From: Alphaproteobacteria bacterium
GTDB lineage: Bacteria > Pseudomonadota > Alphaproteobacteria > Micavibrionales > Micavibrionaceae
Assembly: GCA_021775995.1 (NCBI GenBank)
Contig: JAJFGS010000013.1
Span: 744,001-808,000 of the forward strand
DNA: 64,000 bases
Direction of reading: 5' to 3'
Part shown: piece after piece, positions 62,821 through 64,000 of the stretch
How positions within the stretch are numbered: position 1 is the first letter of the stretch
Layout of the letters: every line of letters begins with the position of its first letter
Notes under the pieces: generated by a model
What the model saw: only the letters and a program-made list of their open reading frames with translations
Told to the model about the DNA's origin: nothing
The model's database searches: none
Made by a program: the position numbers and the translations under genes

Positions 62821-63425
62821 ATCTTAAATCCTTCGCTCACTCTCGTCATATATTCATCTTTATTATCACCCAATAAATAATCTACATTTTTAGACAACAC
62901 ATAAATCCAATCAGGTAGCCATTTTTGTTCTTCTTTACTAAAGTCATTCAGAACATAACCACTCACGCGGTTTTTATCCCCCGGGTGACCAATACCAAGA
63001 CGCACCCGCCAATATTCTTTATCGCCCAAATGCGCGTCTGTAGATTTTATACCGTTATGCCCACCTGTACCGCCACCTTGTTTCACTTTAATCTTACTCG
63101 GCGCTAAATCCAACTCATCATGAAGCACGATAATTTTCTCTGCTGGTATTTTATAAAAATCTGCCGCCTTACGCACTGAAATTCCAGAGTCATTCATATA
63201 GGTCATTGGCTTTAAGATTGCGACCTTCTGGTTCGCAATACGCCCTTCAGAAATCTCACCATTAAATTTAGATTTAAAGTTGGGAAACATATTGTCATCA
63301 GCGATTTGGTCGGCAAGCATAAAGCCAACATTATGTCGATTATTCTCGTATTTATCGCCAGGATTGCCCAGCCCTACAATAAGCCACATATCTAAATTCT
63401 TTTTCTTTTTAAAAATGCCAAACAT
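62817..63425 (-). CDS. pth: Peptidyl-tRNA hydrolase
   Basis: Pth frees tRNA from peptides dropped during translation. The 202-residue product has MWLIVGLGNPGDKYENNRHNVGFML with the catalytic histidine in NRHNVG, KPMTYMNDSG, and LHDELDLAPSKIKVKQGGGTGGHNGIKS. The first 12 residues (MFGIFKKKKNLD) precede the usual start; ATG at 63389 (MWLIVG) is an equally plausible start. The operon rplY-pth-ychF is standard. An intrinsic terminator lies between rplY and pth, so pth may rely on readthrough. Confidence 0.96.
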   Translation of the reverse strand: MFGIFKKKKNLDMWLIVGLGNPGDKYENNRHNVGFMLADQIADDNMFPNFKSKFNGEISEGRIANQKVAILKPMTYMNDSGISVRKAADFYKIPAEKIIVLHDELDLAPSKIKVKQGGGTGGHNGIKSTDAHLGDKEYWRVRLGIGHPGDKNRVSGYVLNDFSKEEQKWLPDWIYVLSKNVDYLLGDNKDEYMTRVSEGFKI

Positions 63426-63448
63426 ATTTCATGAATATAAAGCAGAAA

Positions 63449-63480
63449 TAAAAAAGGGCACAGGATAAAATCCGCGCCCT
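63449..63480 (-). terminator. Rho-independent terminator between rplY and pth
   Basis: On the minus strand AGGGCGCGGAT and ATCCTGTGCCCT form a long stem with two mismatches, followed by TTTTTT. It lies 30 bases after the rplY stop and 24 bases before the longer pth start. Confidence 0.78.
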
Positions 63481-63510
63481 CCCTTAAAATTCTTTATAAA
63501 ACTAAAAAGC

Positions 63511-64000
63511 TTACTCTTTACCTTTATCCTTGCCTTTATCTTTACCTTCTTCAGCAGGCTTAGCGTCACCGCCCCCATCTTTATCGGAGCCTTTTTCGCC
63601 TTCACCACCTTCAGCTTTTTCACCGTCGGCACCTTCTGCACCCTCTTCGCCTTCTTCACCTTCAGCAGCCACTGGCTCTTCTTCGATGATTTCACGAGGA
63701 GCAACAACAGCTGCTAATGTAAAGTCACGATCACTAATCGTCGGTTTTGCACCTTCAGGCATAACGGCGTCACTGATTTTAATAGAATCACCAATTTCAA
63801 ATTTGGTTAAGTCTACTTGAATTTCATCAGGAATTGCTGTCGCTTTACAGTCAATATCAACTTCGTAACGAACAACATTCAATATACCTTTTTCTTTAAT
63901 CCCAGCACATTCTTCTTGATTTTGGAAGTGAACAGGAACCGCAACCGTAATCATAGTTTTGTCGGTCACGCGTAAGAAATCAACATGCATCACATTGTCT
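63511..64000 (-). CDS. rplY: 50S ribosomal protein L25 (CTC type), 5' end cut by the window
   Basis: L25 binds 5S rRNA. The visible part begins DNVMHVDFLRVTDKTMITVAVPVHF, the middle of the L25/TL5 fold; the N-terminal part is beyond 64000. The C-terminal CTC domain has PDEIQVDLTKFEIGDSIKISD and FTLAAVVAPRE. The tail from about 90 residues before the end is an extreme low-complexity run of Glu, Gly, Ala, Asp and Lys, longer than usual but of the common kind in alphaproteobacteria. A terminator follows. Confidence 0.93.
   Translation of the reverse strand, partial: DNVMHVDFLRVTDKTMITVAVPVHFQNQEECAGIKEKGILNVVRYEVDIDCKATAIPDEIQVDLTKFEIGDSIKISDAVMPEGAKPTISDRDFTLAAVVAPREIIEEEPVAAEGEEGEEGAEGADGEKAEGGEGEKGSDKDGGGDAKPAEEGKDKGKDKGKE

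Overview
The window is chromosomal DNA from an AT-rich, Gram-negative, flagellated alphaproteobacterium. The placement rests on MerR-type regulator plus IHF alpha, an LdtR-type MarR protein next to hemB, a CBP3-like cytochrome bc1 chaperone beside DUF177, a type II (RibH2-like) lumazine synthase, an RHH_4 protein after fumC, and small DUF6868-like and DUF6898-like proteins. A deep-branching Rhodospirillales/Micavibrio-like lineage is my guess, not something the sequence proves. Genes are nearly all single-copy housekeeping genes. I see no prophage, transposase, CRISPR array or plasmid gene.

Layout. 1-2260: rpsI(partial)-rplM and a divergent metY operon. 2277-3268: tRNA-Pro(GGG), a MerR-like regulator and ihfA. 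3269-4261: a 1-kb gene-free stretch packed with palindromic repeats. 4262-8006: fabH, plsX, rpmF, DUF177 and a bc1 chaperone. 8036-9098: bamE-like lipoprotein and fliL-like gene. 9270-14753: nusB, riboflavin genes (ribH, ribE, ribD), nrdR, glyA and rpiB, all on the minus strand. 15216-20486: glutaryl-CoA dehydrogenase, ldtR, hemB, motA-motB. 20548-26406: parC, recO, an aspartate dehydrogenase-like gene, a histidine phosphatase, folP-folK. 26479-31463: DUF882 murein peptidase-like protein, L,D-transpeptidase, an unknown membrane protein, ilvD. 31494-37725: PH-domain protein, pfkA, DUF465, purE-purK, a methyltransferase, fumC and an RHH protein. 37708-45777: AsmA plus two exported proteins that share an N-terminal domain (one a giant coiled coil, one with tandem TcpQ-like domains). 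45908-49486: prfB with a programmed frameshift, a DJ-1 homologue that has lost its cysteine, an exported protein and an OmpA/Pal-like lipoprotein. 49734-58631: trkH, a lipoprotein, hslO, recX, a PAS histidine kinase, csaA and an EnvZ/OmpR-like pair. 58754-64000: ilvE, an orphan 533-residue protein, a 75-residue protein, ychF, pth and the L25 gene (truncated by the window edge).

The most unusual signals are in non-coding DNA. Several families of short palindromic repeats lie between genes, and some supply the last codons and stop of a gene (hemB, the bc1 chaperone, ribD). The leader of ribH is a 63-nt remnant that looks like an FMN riboswitch with its centre deleted, yet its closing stem and Shine-Dalgarno are intact. 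folK has its Shine-Dalgarno inside a perfect 10-bp hairpin.

All family assignments are by reading the protein sequences; no database search was run. Where the longest open frame begins at TTG or GTG, I moved the start inward when a better ATG and ribosome binding site were visible, and the entries say so.
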